From the NCBI GenBank assembly GCA_043808325.1, contig JAZDEY010000027.1, positions 1 to 5,024 on the forward strand: DNA of 5,024 nucleotides, written 5' to 3'. Shown piece after piece: positions 4,185 to 5,024 of this stretch; the first letter of the stretch is position 1; each line of letters begins with the position of its first letter. A program made the translations under genes and the position numbers. The notes beneath the pieces are model-generated. The model was given only the letters and a program-made list of their open reading frames with translations, made no database searches and was not told the DNA's origin. This DNA is from JAZDEY01 sp043808325 [NCBI: Candidatus Eiseniibacteriota bacterium]. GTDB taxonomy: Bacteria > Arandabacterota > Arandabacteria > Arandabacterales.

Positions 4185-4487
4185 TCATGCGCTACGGTCG
4201 ACTGGCTCCAACCGACCGATCTCCTCGGCATTCTTACCGTGGATGGCGTGCCACAAATCCCAGTCCATCTGAAGCCCTAGCCAAAACTCTGCAGGCATCC
4301 CCAAGACTCGAGCCAAGCGAAGCGCAGTATCCGGCGTCACCCCACGCCTGCCGCGCACGATCTCGTTCAAGCGGGGAAATGATACGCCCAAGTGACTGGC
4401 CAACTCAGACTGGCTCATCCCCAATGGCTTGAGGAACTCCTCCAGGAGCATCTCGCCAGGGTGTGTCGGCGCACGATGACGTGGCAA
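4185..4487 (-). CDS. higA: HigA-family antitoxin, module 2 (TTG start)
   Basis: The predicted product has 100 residues with P-T-H-P-G-E-M-L-L-E-E-F-L-K-P-L near residues 7-22. An XRE-type helix-turn-helix spans about 24-60 (M-S-Q-S-E-L-A-S-H-L-G-V ... L-N-E-I-V-R-G), followed by F-W-L-G-L-Q. A TTG at 4487 has GGAGGGG six bases upstream and gives the usual family N-terminus. An ATG at 4541 would add 18 basic residues unlike relatives and has no properly spaced ribosome site, so I prefer TTG; this is not certain. It lies 55 bases after higB 2 and is followed directly by attC-like site A. The gene is intact and related to the module 1 antitoxin. Confidence 0.88.
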   Translation of the reverse strand: MPRHRAPTHPGEMLLEEFLKPLGMSQSELASHLGVSFPRLNEIVRGRRGVTPDTALRLARVLGMPAEFWLGLQMDWDLWHAIHGKNAEEIGRLEPVDRSA

Positions 4488-4542
4488 CCGCCGCCCCTCC
4501 GCGATTCGCTGCCTTCTCAAGCCCCCCGCCCCCCGGCTCATC

Positions 4543-4836
4543 CTAGTGGTAGTCTGCGATCTCAACCTCATACGCCTCTCCATTCTCCCATCGAAAACAC
4601 ACCCGATACTGCTCATTTCTGCGAATACTGTGCTGCCCGACCCTGTCTCCCTTGAGAGCCTCCAGATGGTTCCCCGGAGGCACCGCCAGATCCCGCAATT
4701 CAGCCACACAATTGATCTGATCCAGCTTCCGCCTGGCAACCGCCCACACAGTCGGGGGGCACGACCTTCGCGCAGCCCTTGTGTCCAGCCCATCGAAGAT
4801 ATCGGCAGTGCCAGAATCTCGAAATGATCGTATCAC
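4543..4836 (-). CDS. higB: HigB-family toxin, module 2
   Basis: The predicted product has 97 residues and is a RelE-fold HigB toxin. It shares M-I-R-S-F-R-D, V-P-P-G-N-x-L-E-x-L-K-G, Q-H-S-I-R-x-N and Y-R-V-C-F-R-W with the module 1 toxin, and both end in V-E-I-A-D-Y-H. The first 40 residues differ more, with four extra residues. The start is a GTG at 4836, seven bases after the -10 box, with no room for a Shine-Dalgarno, which suggests a leaderless message. It is the toxin-first gene of a higBA pair and appears intact. Confidence 0.9.
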   Translation of the reverse strand: MIRSFRDSGTADIFDGLDTRAARRSCPPTVWAVARRKLDQINCVAELRDLAVPPGNHLEALKGDRVGQHSIRRNEQYRVCFRWENGEAYEVEIADYH

Positions 4837-4843
4837 GAGTTAT

Positions 4844-4872
4844 ATTATACCGGATACCGTTATAGTTGTCAA
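4844..4872 (-). promoter_or_regulatory. Perfect-consensus sigma70 promoter of higBA module 2
   Basis: TTGACA (4872-4867), a 17-base spacer and TATAAT (4849-4844) on the minus strand match consensus in all twelve positions. The spacer holds a direct repeat, CGGTATC then CGGTATA, overlapping the -10 box, a candidate operator for HigA. Only seven bases separate the -10 box from the GTG start. Such a strong promoter would need tight repression. It could also drive cassettes further down the array. Confidence 0.82.
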
Positions 4873-5024
4873 CCCATTCTATGCCTTGCCCTCTGTCAGT
4901 TTTCGCGGGTGGGGGCAGGGGTTCGTTACGGGGATGATGGCGCGTGGGGCCGTGGACGCCTTGCGACGTTATTGGTGTGGCGGATGATGTGGGTGATACG
5001 GATGTGGTTGCCCTGCTTTGCCAG
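4873..5024. other. Unassigned stretch at window edge
   Basis: I see no supported gene, promoter or attC-like fold in these 152 bases. Short frames are open on both strands at the edge, but none resembles a known family. If the array continues beyond the window, an attC site would be expected before the higBA-2 promoter; no GTTCGGC-type core is visible here. Confidence 0.3.

Noticed and set aside
4488-4541. ATG at 4541 as the higA 2 start
   Set aside because: It gives an 18-residue basic extension absent in relatives and has no properly spaced Shine-Dalgarno. The TTG at 4487 has GGAGGGG at six bases.
4931-5024. Possible gene entering from the right edge
   Set aside because: Frames on both strands are short, have no ribosome site, and no family could be recognised.
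1-5024. CRISPR array, tRNA or rRNA genes
   Set aside because: No regularly spaced identical repeats and no cloverleaf or conserved rRNA segments were seen on either strand.

Overview
The window reads as a stretch of a bacterial gene-cassette array, and every supported gene lies on the minus strand. The DNA is moderately GC-rich (about 58-60% by eye). Promoters are sigma70-like, Shine-Dalgarno sites are clear, and GTG or TTG starts are frequent. The phylum cannot be fixed from sequence alone. The density of toxin-antitoxin (TA) modules and the gap-separated layout resemble a chromosomal integron, or a cluster of attC sites lacking an integrase (CALIN), from an environmental bacterium. No integrase gene is present in the window.

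Reading the minus strand from high to low coordinates, the order is: unassigned DNA (5024-4873); a consensus promoter and higB-higA module 2 (4872-4185); attC-like site A (4178-4116); promoter and higB-higA module 1 (4103-3462); half attC-like site G (3452-3431); a possible degraded glycosyltransferase fragment (3414-3134); attC-like site B (3027-2958); mntA and a truncated hepT (2902-2319) ending in an IS21-type end remnant; a lone attC core, F (2367-2361); mazE-mazF with a nonsense codon in mazF (2350-1712); attC-like site C (1709-1654), interrupted by the 5' end of a group II intron (1653 to about 1537); a vapC that has lost its start, and a phd-type antitoxin (1536-953); attC-like site E (941-851); a YkgJ-family cysteine-cluster protein (838-320); half attC-like site D (315-290); and a gene-free structured stretch (308-1).

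The attC-like sites are the main observation. Each sits just 3' of a gene or module, and where the 3' side is complete it lies just before the next promoter. The complete ones share one plan on the minus strand: a GCCGAAC/GCCCAAC-like core, a 6-bp arm, one unpaired base, a CACCC-like arm, a variable loop, the complementary arms, and a GTTCGG(C/G) core. This is the R''-L''-L'-R' plan of integron attC sites, with the extra base always in the left arm. The group II intron fragment begins exactly after the GT of the core at site C, where I recall group IIC-attC introns inserting.

Five TA modules are present: two higBA, mntA-hepT, mazEF and vapC-phd. Both higBA copies look intact. In the other three the toxin gene is broken (hepT lacks its C-terminus, mazF has an in-frame TGA at codon 7, vapC lacks its N-terminus and first catalytic aspartate), while all three antitoxin genes are open. 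This suggests selective loss of toxins, with antitoxins tolerated or kept.
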